Shown: positions 1 to 7,507, numbered from the stretch's first letter. The stretch: DNA of 9,486 bases from Alphaproteobacteria bacterium (GCA_030039775.1 JASHUX010000180.1:1-9486), one strand, 5' to 3'. Notes: a model not told the origin generated them from the letters alone. Translations and numbers: made by a program.

Positions 1-2226
<2,226 letters not shown>

Positions 2227-2388
2227 GGGCACACCTCTTTGGATAAAAATCGCGGAGTTCCGGCAAAACCAACCATGCTTTAGCGATTTTGTCGAGCCGC
2301 GACGGCGGGGATGAATCGGCGGCCGCCAGCTTATTACATAGCCGAGGCGCAGACCGCATGTCGCGCCGCCGATTTGGAGGAAATTCAA

Positions 2389-2766
2389 ATGATGAAGCTT
2401 GCTACCTTGGCCGCCGTCGGCGTGGTCGGCGCCGGGCTAATCGCGGCCCCCGTGCAGCCGGCGAAGGCTTGGTGTGGACCGTTCTTGCCGCTGTGCGTCG
2501 CCGGCGCGGTCGTTGGCGCCGCGACGGTCGCCACGGCCGCGACAGTTGCGACGGCACCGTATGCCTATGCGGCGCCACCCGCTTATTACGCGCCGCCAGC
2601 CCCGGCCTATTACGCGCCCGCGCCGGTTTATGCCGCGCCGGCGCCCGCCTATTACGGTTACCCGGGTTATGGCTATTACGGCGCGCCGGTTGTGACTGTC
2701 GGCGTCGGCCCAGTGTGGTGGCATGGTCATTGGATTCGCCGGCCGTATCGCCGCTGGCACTATTAG
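2389..2766 (+). CDS. Small exported protein rich in Tyr, Pro and Ala (heptad repeats)
   Basis: A 125-residue protein. The N-terminus (MMKLATLAAVGVVGAGLIAA, then a PVQPAKA stretch) is a clear Sec signal peptide with a likely cut after AKA near residue 27. The mature part has an Ala/Val/Thr-rich hydrophobic segment (about 34-58), then about five short repeats of the form P-[AV]-Y-[YA]-[AG]-[PY]-[AP] (about 64-92). It ends in a basic, aromatic tail containing WWHGHW and RRPYRRWHY. Such Pro/Tyr-repeat exported proteins are common and mostly uncharacterised in Rhizobiales; a cell-envelope role is inference only. GGAGG at 2376-2380, eight bases before the ATG at 2389, fixes the start. The frame is open upstream to 2311, but that longer start would bury the signal peptide. 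It appears monocistronic: it is divergent from the hydroxylase gene and ends 33 bp before a strong terminator. Confidence 0.85.
   Translation: MMKLATLAAVGVVGAGLIAAPVQPAKAWCGPFLPLCVAGAVVGAATVATAATVATAPYAYAAPPAYYAPPAPAYYAPAPVYAAPAPAYYGYPGYGYYGAPVVTVGVGPVWWHGHWIRRPYRRWHY
2578..2664 (+). repeat. Degenerate 21-24 bp in-frame coding repeat
   Basis: Four consecutive units lie inside the exported-protein gene. They start at 2578 (24 bp, PAYYAPPA), 2602 (PAYYAPA), 2623 (PVYAAPA) and 2644 (PAYYGYP), the last three being 21 bp. A looser fifth unit, GYGYYGAP, follows at 2665. The DNA copies differ mainly at synonymous or Tyr/Ala positions, so the array is old rather than freshly expanded. Length variation between strains would be expected. 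Confidence 0.7.
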
Positions 2767-2799
2767 CCGATCGCGGTTCGCCGCCGTCTCCCATTGAAG

Positions 2800-2834
2800 A
2801 GCTGCCGCGCCGGTACCGGCGCGGCAGCTTTTTT
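2800..2834 (+). terminator. Rho-independent terminator of the repeat-protein gene
   Basis: A perfect 30-bp palindrome (2800-2829) centred on GGTACC forms a GC-rich stem of about 13 bp with a minimal four-base loop. It is followed by a run of six T (2829-2834). It lies 33 bp after the stop of the plus-strand gene. Read on the minus strand, the stem is followed only by TCTTC, so it would be a poor terminator for the convergent gene ending at 2854, although that transcript would also form the hairpin. Confidence 0.93.
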
Positions 2835-2853
2835 CCGTCCGCACCGCCGCGCC

Positions 2854-3180
2854 TTAGCGCCACACCACCAGCAGTAATCCAGCCAGTATGAATAGCGCGC
2901 CGACGAACTGACGCGCGCCGATCTGCTCGTCGAGGACGAAATAGCTGACGCCATAGACCAAGACGAGGGTCAGCGCCGTGAACGGAAACACCACCGATAG
3001 CCGCTCGTTCGCCAGCGCGTAGAGCCACAACACGGTCGAGAGCAGGTAGGTGACCAACCCTCCCGCAATATACGGGTTGGCGTAGGCCATCAGCGTCGCG
3101 TTGCCGGCCGCTCCCCACTTGAACAGCAACTGCCCGAACGCGGCCAAGAGGCAACTTACCGTCAACGCAACGATTGTCAC
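2854..3180 (-). CDS. Small four-helix EamA/SMR-type transporter-like membrane protein
   Basis: A 108-residue, very hydrophobic protein with four predicted helices at about 2-20, 36-57, 61-83 and 88-107. Seen features include FGQLLFKWG at the end of helix 1, NERLSVVFPF entering helix 3, and LDEQIGARQFVGALFILAG leading into helix 4. The last matches the usual EamA repeat ending. The size and layout fit a half-length drug/metabolite transporter, such as an SMR or ArnE/ArnF-like subunit, which would have to dimerise in the inner membrane. The substrate is unknown. No arn or lipid A genes are nearby, so an aminoarabinose role is not supported. The ATG at 3180 has an AGGGAAG ribosome site about seven bases upstream. 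The gene is divergent from the outer-membrane efflux gene at 3330, with 149 bp between them. Confidence 0.85.
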   Translation of the reverse strand: MTIVALTVSCLLAAFGQLLFKWGAAGNATLMAYANPYIAGGLVTYLLSTVLWLYALANERLSVVFPFTALTLVLVYGVSYFVLDEQIGARQFVGALFILAGLLLVVWR

Positions 3181-3277
3181 GGTGCGGCTTCCCTATCGGG
3201 CAAGGCGCGGCATTCGCGGATTTTTATCATGCGCCATCTTGGCGCGCGTCGCGCAACGCAGCCAGATGAAAATGGCC

Positions 3278-3306
3278 TAGCTGATCATAAGCAAGCTTAT
3301 TATAAC
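3278..3306 (+). promoter_or_regulatory. Possible promoter with inverted-repeat operator upstream of the efflux lipoprotein
   Basis: A perfect inverted repeat, ATAAGC-AA-GCTTAT (3287-3300), directly abuts TATAAC (3301-3306), a plausible -10 about 24 bases ahead of the start codon at 3330. A weak -35 (TAGCTG) sits 17 bp upstream of it. A repressor bound here would cover the promoter, the usual layout for TetR- or MarR-type control of efflux genes. A second inverted repeat, GCGCCA-TCT-TGGCGC (3231-3245), lies nearer the divergent EamA-like gene. No regulator gene is in the window. The repeat is seen; its role is inferred. Confidence 0.4.
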
Positions 3307-3329
3307 CGTCTGCCCTTCGGAGTTCGCGG

Positions 3330-4874
3330 ATGTCCCCACCCTTTCGCGCGCGCGTTTTCCCGTGCCTGCTGTGTCTCGGCATCGCGGGAACGCTCGTCGG
3401 CTGCAAGCTGGGGCCGAATTTCGTCGAACCTGCGCCGCCGACCGATACCGCCTACCGCAAGGAAAGCACCGTCACCCTGAATGCTGGTGCGCAGGACACC
3501 AGCCAGCGCCTCGTCACCGGCGAGGCTCTGCGCGAAGACTGGTGGACGCTGTTTCGATCGCCCGAGCTGGACGCCACGGTGCGGGCGGCAATCGCCGGCA
3601 ACCGCTCGCTGGTGCAGGCGCGCGCGACACTGGCACAAGCGCAACAGGCCGAAATCCAGGCCGCCGGCGGTCTTTATCCGCAACTCAATGTCGCCGGCGG
3701 CGCCGACCGTCAGCGACTGAATTTCGCGGTGCTCGGGATCAAGCCCAATCCGCTGTTTCCACGCTTCGCCGAGTTCAACGTGTTCACCGTTGGGCCGCAG
3801 GTGAATTACAACCTCGACATATGGGGCGGGACGCAACGGCTGATCGAGCAACGCGCGGCCCAGGCGGAATATCAGGGCTACCAGATGGCGGCCGCATATC
3901 TGAGCCTGACCGGCAACGCCGTCACCGAAGCGCTGACCATTGCGTCGATCCGCGCGCAGATCGCCGCCGCCAACGACATCATCGCCAATGACGAGCAGAA
4001 CCTCTCGCTGGTAAAGCGCGAGCTCGAGGCCGGCGAGGCGACGGCGATCGACGTCGAAAGCGCGCAAAGTCAGCTCGAGAACGACCGCACCTTCCTGCCG
4101 CCGCTGCGGCAGCAACTGAGCGCGGCCCGCAACGCCTTGGCGCTGCTGGTCGGACGCACGCCGGTGCAATGGTCGCCGCCCGATTTCGATCTCGACCGCA
4201 TCACTCTGCCGAACGACCTGCCGATCCGTGTCCCCGGCGATCTGGTGCATCGCCGGCCCGATATCCTTGCCGCCGAGGCGCAGCTCAAGGCCGCCAACGC
4301 CGCGGTCGGCGTCGCCACCGTGGCGCTGTTCCCGAACATCACGTTGTCGGCGGCTTACGAACAATTGTCGACCTCCGTCGCCAATTGGTTCGCGCTGCAG
4401 AACAATGCCTGGAACTTGGCCGCCAACCTGACCGCCCCGATCTTTCACGGCGGCGAATTGACGGCGCAGAAGAGAGCGGCGCTCGACGCATTCGACGCGG
4501 CGCGCGCCGGCTACGAGCAGACCGTACTGAGCGCTTTCACCCAGGTCGCGACCGCGCTCGACGCGTTGCAGCACGACGGCGAGCTGGTCGATGCGCAGCA
4601 CCGCGCGCTCGACGCGGCGCAGCGCTCGCTCAAGCTGACGCGCGACAGCTACCAAGGCGGCAATGTCGGTATCCTGTTCGTGCTCGATGCGCAGCGCCGC
4701 TACGAGCAAGCGCGCCTCGGCTATGTCCGTGCGGTGCAGCAGCGCTATCTCGACACCGTGCAGCTCTTCGCCGCGATGGGCGGCGGCTGGGAACAATGGG
4801 CGCAGTCGCAAACGCCGCCCGACGTCCCGGCTTCGACGCCCGAAAACATCGCGCGCCAACTGTTTTCGCCTTAG
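3330..4874 (+). CDS. Outer-membrane efflux lipoprotein, TolC/NodT family
   Basis: A 514-residue protein. The signal peptide ends in the lipobox LVGC, so the mature protein starts at lipidated Cys25 and continues KLGPNFVEP, the classic start of NodT/OprM-type channels. Two outer-membrane efflux repeats follow, at about 75-275 and 300-485. Seen family motifs are WWTLF (from W71), NRSLVQARATLAQAQ, YNLDIWGG, LVHRRPDI (305-312) followed by AEAQLKAANAAVG, and APIFHGGEL. The product should trimerise into the outer-membrane duct of a tripartite exporter with an RND (or MFS/ABC) pump and a periplasmic adaptor. Neither partner is in the window, so it is an orphan channel here. It is slightly longer than the usual 460-500 residues. 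The start is set by GGAG at 3319-3322, seven bases before the ATG. The gene ends 22 bp from the convergent 62-residue membrane protein gene. Confidence 0.95.
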   Translation: MSPPFRARVFPCLLCLGIAGTLVGCKLGPNFVEPAPPTDTAYRKESTVTLNAGAQDTSQRLVTGEALREDWWTLFRSPELDATVRAAIAGNRSLVQARATLAQAQQAEIQAAGGLYPQLNVAGGADRQRLNFAVLGIKPNPLFPRFAEFNVFTVGPQVNYNLDIWGGTQRLIEQRAAQAEYQGYQMAAAYLSLTGNAVTEALTIASIRAQIAAANDIIANDEQNLSLVKRELEAGEATAIDVESAQSQLENDRTFLPPLRQQLSAARNALALLVGRTPVQWSPPDFDLDRITLPNDLPIRVPGDLVHRRPDILAAEAQLKAANAAVGVATVALFPNITLSAAYEQLSTSVANWFALQNNAWNLAANLTAPIFHGGELTAQKRAALDAFDAARAGYEQTVLSAFTQVATALDALQHDGELVDAQHRALDAAQRSLKLTRDSYQGGNVGILFVLDAQRRYEQARLGYVRAVQQRYLDTVQLFAAMGGGWEQWAQSQTPPDVPASTPENIARQLFSP

Positions 4875-4896
4875 GCGCCGCCGCGCGACCGCGCAA

Positions 4897-5085
4897 TCAA
4901 GGGGCGGATCGGCGATCGTCGAACGCCGGCCAACGGCTGTATGCCCAAACCCAAAGTCCGATGACGTTCGCGACCGGCACGAACCACAGCAATACCCACC
5001 AGCCGCTATAGCCGGTGCGATGGATCACTTTTCCTATCGGAAACAGAACTACGGCCAGCCCCAACACGATCAATAGCTCGGTCAT
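4897..5085 (-). CDS. Small two-helix membrane protein, unknown function
   Basis: A 62-residue protein starting MTELLIVLGLAVVLFPIGKV. Helix 1 covers about residues 3-20 and helix 2 about 28-48, joined by a short basic turn (HRTG). A W-W pair opens helix 2 and a charged tail (DDRRSAP) ends the protein. It looks like short hydrophobic proteins widespread in alphaproteobacteria without assigned function. Two ATGs are possible, at 5091 and 5085. The ribosome site GAGGGGAG (5092-5099) directly touches the first but lies six bases before the second, so 5085 is preferred. A 10-bp inverted repeat (CCCC-TC-GGGG, 5094-5103) overlaps this site. It is convergent with the efflux gene. Confidence 0.75.
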   Translation of the reverse strand: MTELLIVLGLAVVLFPIGKVIHRTGYSGWWVLLWFVPVANVIGLWVWAYSRWPAFDDRRSAP

Positions 5086-5223
5086 CGCCATCTCCCCTCG
5101 GGGCCAGCCTCACGCAACGCGATGCGTCGATCGATCCTTAACCGGAGCCGGTGGGCGCATCGAGCGTCATGCCGATTGCCGCGCAAAGCCGATGCACAGC
5201 AGTGCAATCTGCGACACATTTCA

Positions 5224-5235
5224 CGGTGATCACCG
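5224..5235. promoter_or_regulatory. 12-bp perfect palindrome in the gene-free stretch 5086-5301
   Basis: CGGTGATCACCG is a perfect palindrome, preceded by TTTCA. A smaller inverted repeat (TGCAC-AGCA-GTGCA, 5193-5206) lies 18 bp upstream. It could be an operator for the 62-residue protein gene or for whatever once stood before the DoxX remnant, but palindromes of this size also occur by chance in GC-rich DNA. Nothing else recognisable was found between 5086 and 5301. Confidence 0.2.
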
Positions 5236-5301
5236 CAGTCGCGAACCGCGTCAGAATGAAGAGCCACGTTATGTTTGGCGGCTCAAAAGTGCCGTTGCGC
5301 C

Positions 5302-5430
5302 ATGCACGACATGACCAACTTCTACAAGAATTTGGCCATGGCCGGTGGCTTTCTCTACGTGTTTATCTACGGCGCGGGCGCTTTAAGCCTCGACAGCACA
5401 TTGGGCACCGACAAGACTGCGTCGGCATAA
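5302..5430 (+). pseudogene. DoxX-family C-terminal remnant
   Basis: Forty-two codons from ATG 5302 read MHDMTNFYKNLAMAGGFLYV, then an F-I-Y-G-A-G-A-L-S-L-D stretch, ending at TAA 5428-5430. This matches the last transmembrane segment and the G-x-G-x-x-S-L-D ending of DoxX-family inner-membrane proteins (normally about 130-150 residues, four helices). The first three helices are absent: the frame meets a stop at 5257-5259 and the other frames upstream show nothing DoxX-like. No ribosome site precedes the ATG. The terminator just downstream still fits the original gene. I read it as a 5'-truncated gene; a translated one-helix micro-protein is less likely but not excluded. Confidence 0.65.
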
Positions 5431-5454
5431 GCGCGGTCTATCCCGTTAGTCGTT

Positions 5455-5480
5455 AGCCCCGCTCCGGCGGGGCTTTTTTT
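5455..5480 (+). terminator. Rho-independent terminator after the DoxX remnant
   Basis: The stem AGCCCCGC / GCGGGGCT (5455-5462 with 5467-5474) has a TCCG loop. It is followed by a seven-T run (5474-5480), then C and four more T. It stands 24 bp after the remnant's stop and isolates the cytochrome gene at 5570 from upstream transcription. Confidence 0.93.
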
Positions 5481-5569
5481 CTTTTGCGACCGGGGCAGTA
5501 GTGCGGCTGTCACGCGGCCGGTGTAATATAGCGTCGGTCAACAAAACAAACCGACCAAGGGGGGCTCCG

Positions 5570-6091
5570 ATGCAATCACTTCGTTGCTGGCTGTTCGTTC
5601 TGGTTGCCGGTCTATTTGCTTTTACAGGAACACAAGCCCAGGCTCAGGATCAGGTCACGCGGGGCAAATACCTCGTCACCATCATGGGCTGCGGCGACTG
5701 CCACACCGCCGGTGCATTTTTGGGTAAGCCGGACATGGCCCGCATGTTGGCGGGTGGCGATGTCGCGTTCGAAGTGCCAGGGCTCGGAACATTCGTGCCC
5801 CGCAATCTGACACCCGACAAAGACACAGGCCTCGGAAATTGGACCGATCAGGAAATCGTTACGGCGGTGATGACTGGGAAGCGGCCCGATGGCCGGATAC
5901 TCGCGCCGGCAATGCCATGGATGGATTTTGCCGCCCTGACGAAGGACGACGCTTTGGCGATCGCCGCGTATCTCAAGCGCCTACCACCGGTGAAGAATGC
6001 CATTCCTGGCCCATTCGGTCCTCAGGAAAAGGTCACCACGTTGGTCTATCGGATTGTCCCCGGCAGTGGTATGGCACCACCGCCAAAATAA
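5570..6091 (+). CDS. Exported single-haem cytochrome c
   Basis: A 173-residue protein with a signal peptide of about 25 residues ending AQA, so it is exported to the periplasm and matured by cytochrome c biogenesis. The haem site CGDCH is at 41-45 and the probable axial Met is M115 in APAMPW. The order R-G-K-Y-L-V, CxxCH, GLGTFVPRNLTPDKDTGLG, NWTDQEI, RPDGRILAPAMPW, LPPV resembles the cytochrome modules serving membrane-linked alcohol, aldehyde or gluconate dehydrogenases, but only one module is present. An electron-carrier role is well supported; the partner is not identifiable. The hydroxylase at the left edge is too distant, and on the other strand, to infer coupling. The start is set by AAGGGGGG at 5557-5564, five bases before the ATG; the frame is open back to 5501, but that adds a non-signal-like extension. 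TAATAT at 5524-5529 could be a -10 with no good -35. Confidence 0.9.
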   Translation: MQSLRCWLFVLVAGLFAFTGTQAQAQDQVTRGKYLVTIMGCGDCHTAGAFLGKPDMARMLAGGDVAFEVPGLGTFVPRNLTPDKDTGLGNWTDQEIVTAVMTGKRPDGRILAPAMPWMDFAALTKDDALAIAAYLKRLPPVKNAIPGPFGPQEKVTTLVYRIVPGSGMAPPPK

Positions 6092-6129
6092 ATAGGTTCT
6101 TGCCCTGACAAAAACGAGCCCTGCGTCGC

Positions 6130-6374
6130 TACTTTGCCTGTACGATCCATCTCCGCGACAAGCGGCTTGAATTTTTCCGGCTCGCGTTCGGCAGCCTCAA
6201 CCACCTTCGCAATTTTCTCGACGGTGCGGCCCGATACACCGGCAAACGCGCCGATCTTGTCGCGGGCGTCGGAAGGTCCGGAAACTTTCCGGAAGCTTTG
6301 CGCTTACCGGCCGCGCGCTGGCGTTCTTTCGCTGTCTCACCGCGTGGGGGATAGTTGGTGAGTGTGGGCTCCAA
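6130..6374 (-). pseudogene. Frameshifted relic of a ParB-like / MT-A70-associated DNA-binding protein
   Basis: Two minus-strand frames together read like one protein. The first frame (6374 down to about 6279) gives LEPTLTNYPPRGETAKERQR followed by A-A-G-K and S-G-K-F-P. The second (about 6273 down to 6130) gives DARDKIGAFAGVSGRTVEKI, then a V-V-E-A-A-E stretch, EPEKFKPLVAEMDRTGKV. The second part closely resembles the helix-turn-helix segment of ParB-domain proteins found in phages and plasmids, often linked to MT-A70 adenine methyltransferases. The frame change lies at 6273-6279, beside a 15-bp inverted repeat (6278-6292). After MDRTGKV the likeness stops, the frame running into the antisense of the cytochrome 3' end and stopping at 6046-6048. 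No N-terminal ParB domain or methyltransferase remains. The stretch 6375-6593 upstream shows no further recognisable part. The family assignment is from memory of the motif style. Confidence 0.55.
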
Positions 6375-6593
6375 TACCAGTTGTCTGCACCCGTAGGCCC
6401 AAAGCTCCGATGGGAGCGGATAGGGGGAACGCCAGGGCGGTTCGCGACACCTAAACTCGAGCAGGCGGCGGAGAGCAAGAACAGGACACCTCGCCCCAAT
6501 TGATCCGCCGCCGCCGGATACTCTGGCGGGTTTGCGGGCAAGACTGGTGGCCCGAGATGGTAATGGCTACCCTTTGCTCAACGGAGGTGGCCG

Positions 6594-6752
6594 ATGCCAA
6601 AAAAGCTAAAGCGGGATGATCCCAAGCGGACGGAACGCATCACCAAGATCGCACGCAACGTCGTCATGAGAGAGGACGAACCGTTGCTGACGAAGATCGC
6701 GCGCGCGAGAATATTGGCCGAACGGTTCCCTACACCGTTCAAGGACGAATGA
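6594..6752 (+). CDS. Small basic protein, unknown function (52 aa)
   Basis: Fifty-two codons start with MPKKLKRDDPKRTERITKIA, continue R-N-V-V-M-R-E-D-E-P-L-L-T-K-I-A-R-A-R, and end ILAERFPTPFKDE. It is strongly charged, with Lys/Arg packed in the first half and two likely amphipathic helices (about 11-25 and 30-44). There is no signal peptide or membrane segment, so it is probably cytoplasmic; nucleic-acid binding is possible but unproven. GGAGG at 6583-6587, six bases before the ATG, is a near-ideal ribosome site and the main reason to believe in the gene. It is convergent with the 56-residue gene, 29 bp away, with no clear terminator between. I do not recognise the family. Confidence 0.6.
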   Translation: MPKKLKRDDPKRTERITKIARNVVMREDEPLLTKIARARILAERFPTPFKDE

Positions 6753-6781
6753 ATCCTGCCGCGCGCCGATCTTTGATCCGG

Positions 6782-6952
6782 TTAGGAGAAGACTTGGAAT
6801 GCGCCGAGTAGAAGCCAGCGGGCAAAGATGATCCCGGCCGCTATCCCGACGCAAATGCCCATGGATAGGCCGACGATACTTCGCGCCCAAGCCGCGATGC
6901 CACGATGACGAGCTTTAAACCGGCGCAGTCTGACGAGCGGGGCATGCACCAT
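6782..6952 (-). CDS. Small single-helix membrane protein, unknown function (56 aa)
   Basis: On the minus strand, 56 codons start MVHAPLVRLRRFKARHRGIA, followed by A-W-A-R-S, and end LLLGAFQVFS before TAA at 6784-6782. Residues 1-25 are rich in Arg and Lys. One hydrophobic helix follows (about 26-53, IVGLSMGICVGIAAGIIFA, then R-W-L-L-L-G-A-F). By the positive-inside rule the N-terminus should face the cytoplasm, with the short C-terminus in the membrane or periplasm. AGGAG lies eight bases upstream of the ATG at 6952. The gene is preceded by a hairpin resembling a terminator (6986-7036, minus strand), which suggests a controlled leader. No family is recognised. Confidence 0.6.
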   Translation of the reverse strand: MVHAPLVRLRRFKARHRGIAAWARSIVGLSMGICVGIAAGIIFARWLLLGAFQVFS

Positions 6953-6985
6953 TGCAGGCACTCCTGCCTACCCCCGAGGTTTAGG

Positions 6986-7036
6986 AAAACGCCCAACGCT
7001 CCTGAGACGCCGATGTCGGGAAAGCGCCGGGCGCTC
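6986..7036 (-). terminator. Minus-strand terminator or attenuator before the 56-aa gene
   Basis: In minus-strand RNA, CGCCCGGCGCU (7033-7023) pairs along its full length with AGCGUUGGGCG (7000-6990), two pairs being G-U. The loop is 22 bases and UUUU follows (6989-6986), then CC. In plus-strand RNA the same two positions are A-C mismatches, so the structure belongs to leftward transcription. It ends about 34 bases before the ATG of the 56-residue gene. It therefore either stops transcription arriving from the tRNA side or acts as an attenuator in that gene's leader. Confidence 0.5.
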
Positions 7037-7166
7037 GCATTGCGGAGAGTGATTCTCTCTCCATCCTCTTAAACAGGCAGCCCAGTGAGGCAATTCCATG
7101 GAACCGCCATCACTTGCGCACGCCGTCAATCCCGCGCCCATCCGCACGGCCTTGAGTCAGGAAACA

Positions 7167-7208
7167 GAAACGCCGGCCCGCGGAGGTCCAATTCCCGGCC
7201 GGCGTTTC
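7167..7208. repeat. 12-bp perfect inverted repeat (stem-loop)
   Basis: GAAACGCCGGCC (7167-7178) and GGCCGGCGTTTC (7197-7208) are exact reverse complements with an 18-base loop between. Downstream on the minus strand comes TGTTTCC, weakly T-rich. The plus side lacks a T-run. It could be a terminator for leftward transcription from tRNA-Asn, or a dispersed palindromic element; which cannot be told from one copy. Confidence 0.5.
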
Positions 7209-7386
7209 CATGCACTTCTCTCTTGGAAGGGGTGGTTCGCGGTGGCACCCTTCCGATTGCGTGTTCTAGTGTAGAGGCGTTAACGCAGGTCCTAATCGGC
7301 ATTGCCGATCGTGCCGACGTGGCGCGGGCCTCTTGCGAAATCTTGCGCTTGTTGTCCCATGCGTTGCCCCAAGCCATTTCTTGAGA

Positions 7387-7420
7387 CAAAGGGCTAGGTG
7401 ATTTCTCACCTAACCCTTTG
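7387..7420 (-). terminator. Hairpin just downstream of tRNA-Asn (trailer or terminator)
   Basis: The minus-strand RNA forms a 15-bp stem, CAAAGGGUUAGGUGA (7420-7406) with UCACCUAGCCCUUUG (7401-7387). It is closed by a GAAA tetraloop and has one U-G pair. It begins 11 bases after the tRNA-Asn 3' end. No long U-run follows (UCUCAAG), so it is an imperfect intrinsic terminator; it may instead protect or direct processing of the tRNA 3' trailer. On the plus strand one pair would be a C-A mismatch, supporting leftward transcription. Confidence 0.55.
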
Positions 7421-7430
7421 ATTTGATTGA

Positions 7431-7502
7431 CTCCCCGGGACGGATTCGAACCATCGACCAACCGGTTAACAGCCGGTTGCTCTACCGCTGAGCTACCGGG
7501 GA
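7431..7502 (-). tRNA. tRNA-Asn (anticodon GTT)
   Basis: The minus strand folds as a complete cloverleaf. Acceptor TCCCCGG pairs with CCGGGGA (7502-7496 with 7438-7432), followed by discriminator G at 7431. The D arm contains AGCTCAGCGGTAGAGC. The anticodon arm is CCGGC-TGTTAAC-CGG with GTT in the loop, and the T arm contains GGTTCGAATCC. Length is 72 nt. The genome continues TCA after the discriminator, so CCA must be added enzymatically. It lies 55 bp downstream of tRNA-Cys on the same strand. Confidence 0.97.
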
Positions 7503-7507
7503 TCAAA

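Larger units (their letters stand above)
6953..7430. other. Gene-free, hairpin-rich stretch between the 56-aa gene and tRNA-Asn
   Basis: No frame here has both a ribosome site and protein-like composition. The longest reading, on the minus strand, simply runs on from tRNA-Asn. Visible inverted repeats are: 6990-7000 with 7023-7033; 7044-7049 with 7057-7062 (GGAGAG/CTCTCC); a 12-bp stem 7167-7178 with 7197-7208; 7225-7234 with 7246-7254; the palindrome GCGTTAACGC (7277-7286); ATCGGCA-T-TGCCGAT (7295-7309); and 7387-7401 with 7406-7420. The first and last pair fully only when transcribed from the minus strand. It may hold the tRNA-Asn trailer and a leader or small RNA for the 56-residue gene. 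Confidence 0.45.

Noticed and set aside
2402..3154. 250-codon minus-strand frame spanning two genes and the terminator
   Set aside because: It crosses the exported-protein gene, an intrinsic terminator and the EamA-like gene out of frame; composition is Arg-rich with no motif.
3300..4859. 519-codon open frame on the minus strand, antisense to the outer-membrane channel gene
   Set aside because: It mirrors the codon bias of the real gene, has no domain sense, no ribosome site, and overlaps a clear NodT-family protein almost completely.
6197..6541. 114-codon minus-strand frame over the ParB-like relic
   Set aside because: It is the third, non-homologous frame of that region; the recognisable peptides lie in the other two minus-strand frames.
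6606..6890. 94-codon minus-strand frame
   Set aside because: It overlaps both small genes out of frame, has no ribosome site and no protein-like pattern.
6953..7430. CRISPR array or tandem repeat array in the gene-free stretch
   Set aside because: The inverted repeats all differ in sequence and spacing; there is no direct repeat with regular spacers.
7126..7506. 126-codon minus-strand frame beginning in tRNA-Asn
   Set aside because: Its first part is translated tRNA sequence; the internal ATG near 7379 has no ribosome site and the peptide resembles no family I know.
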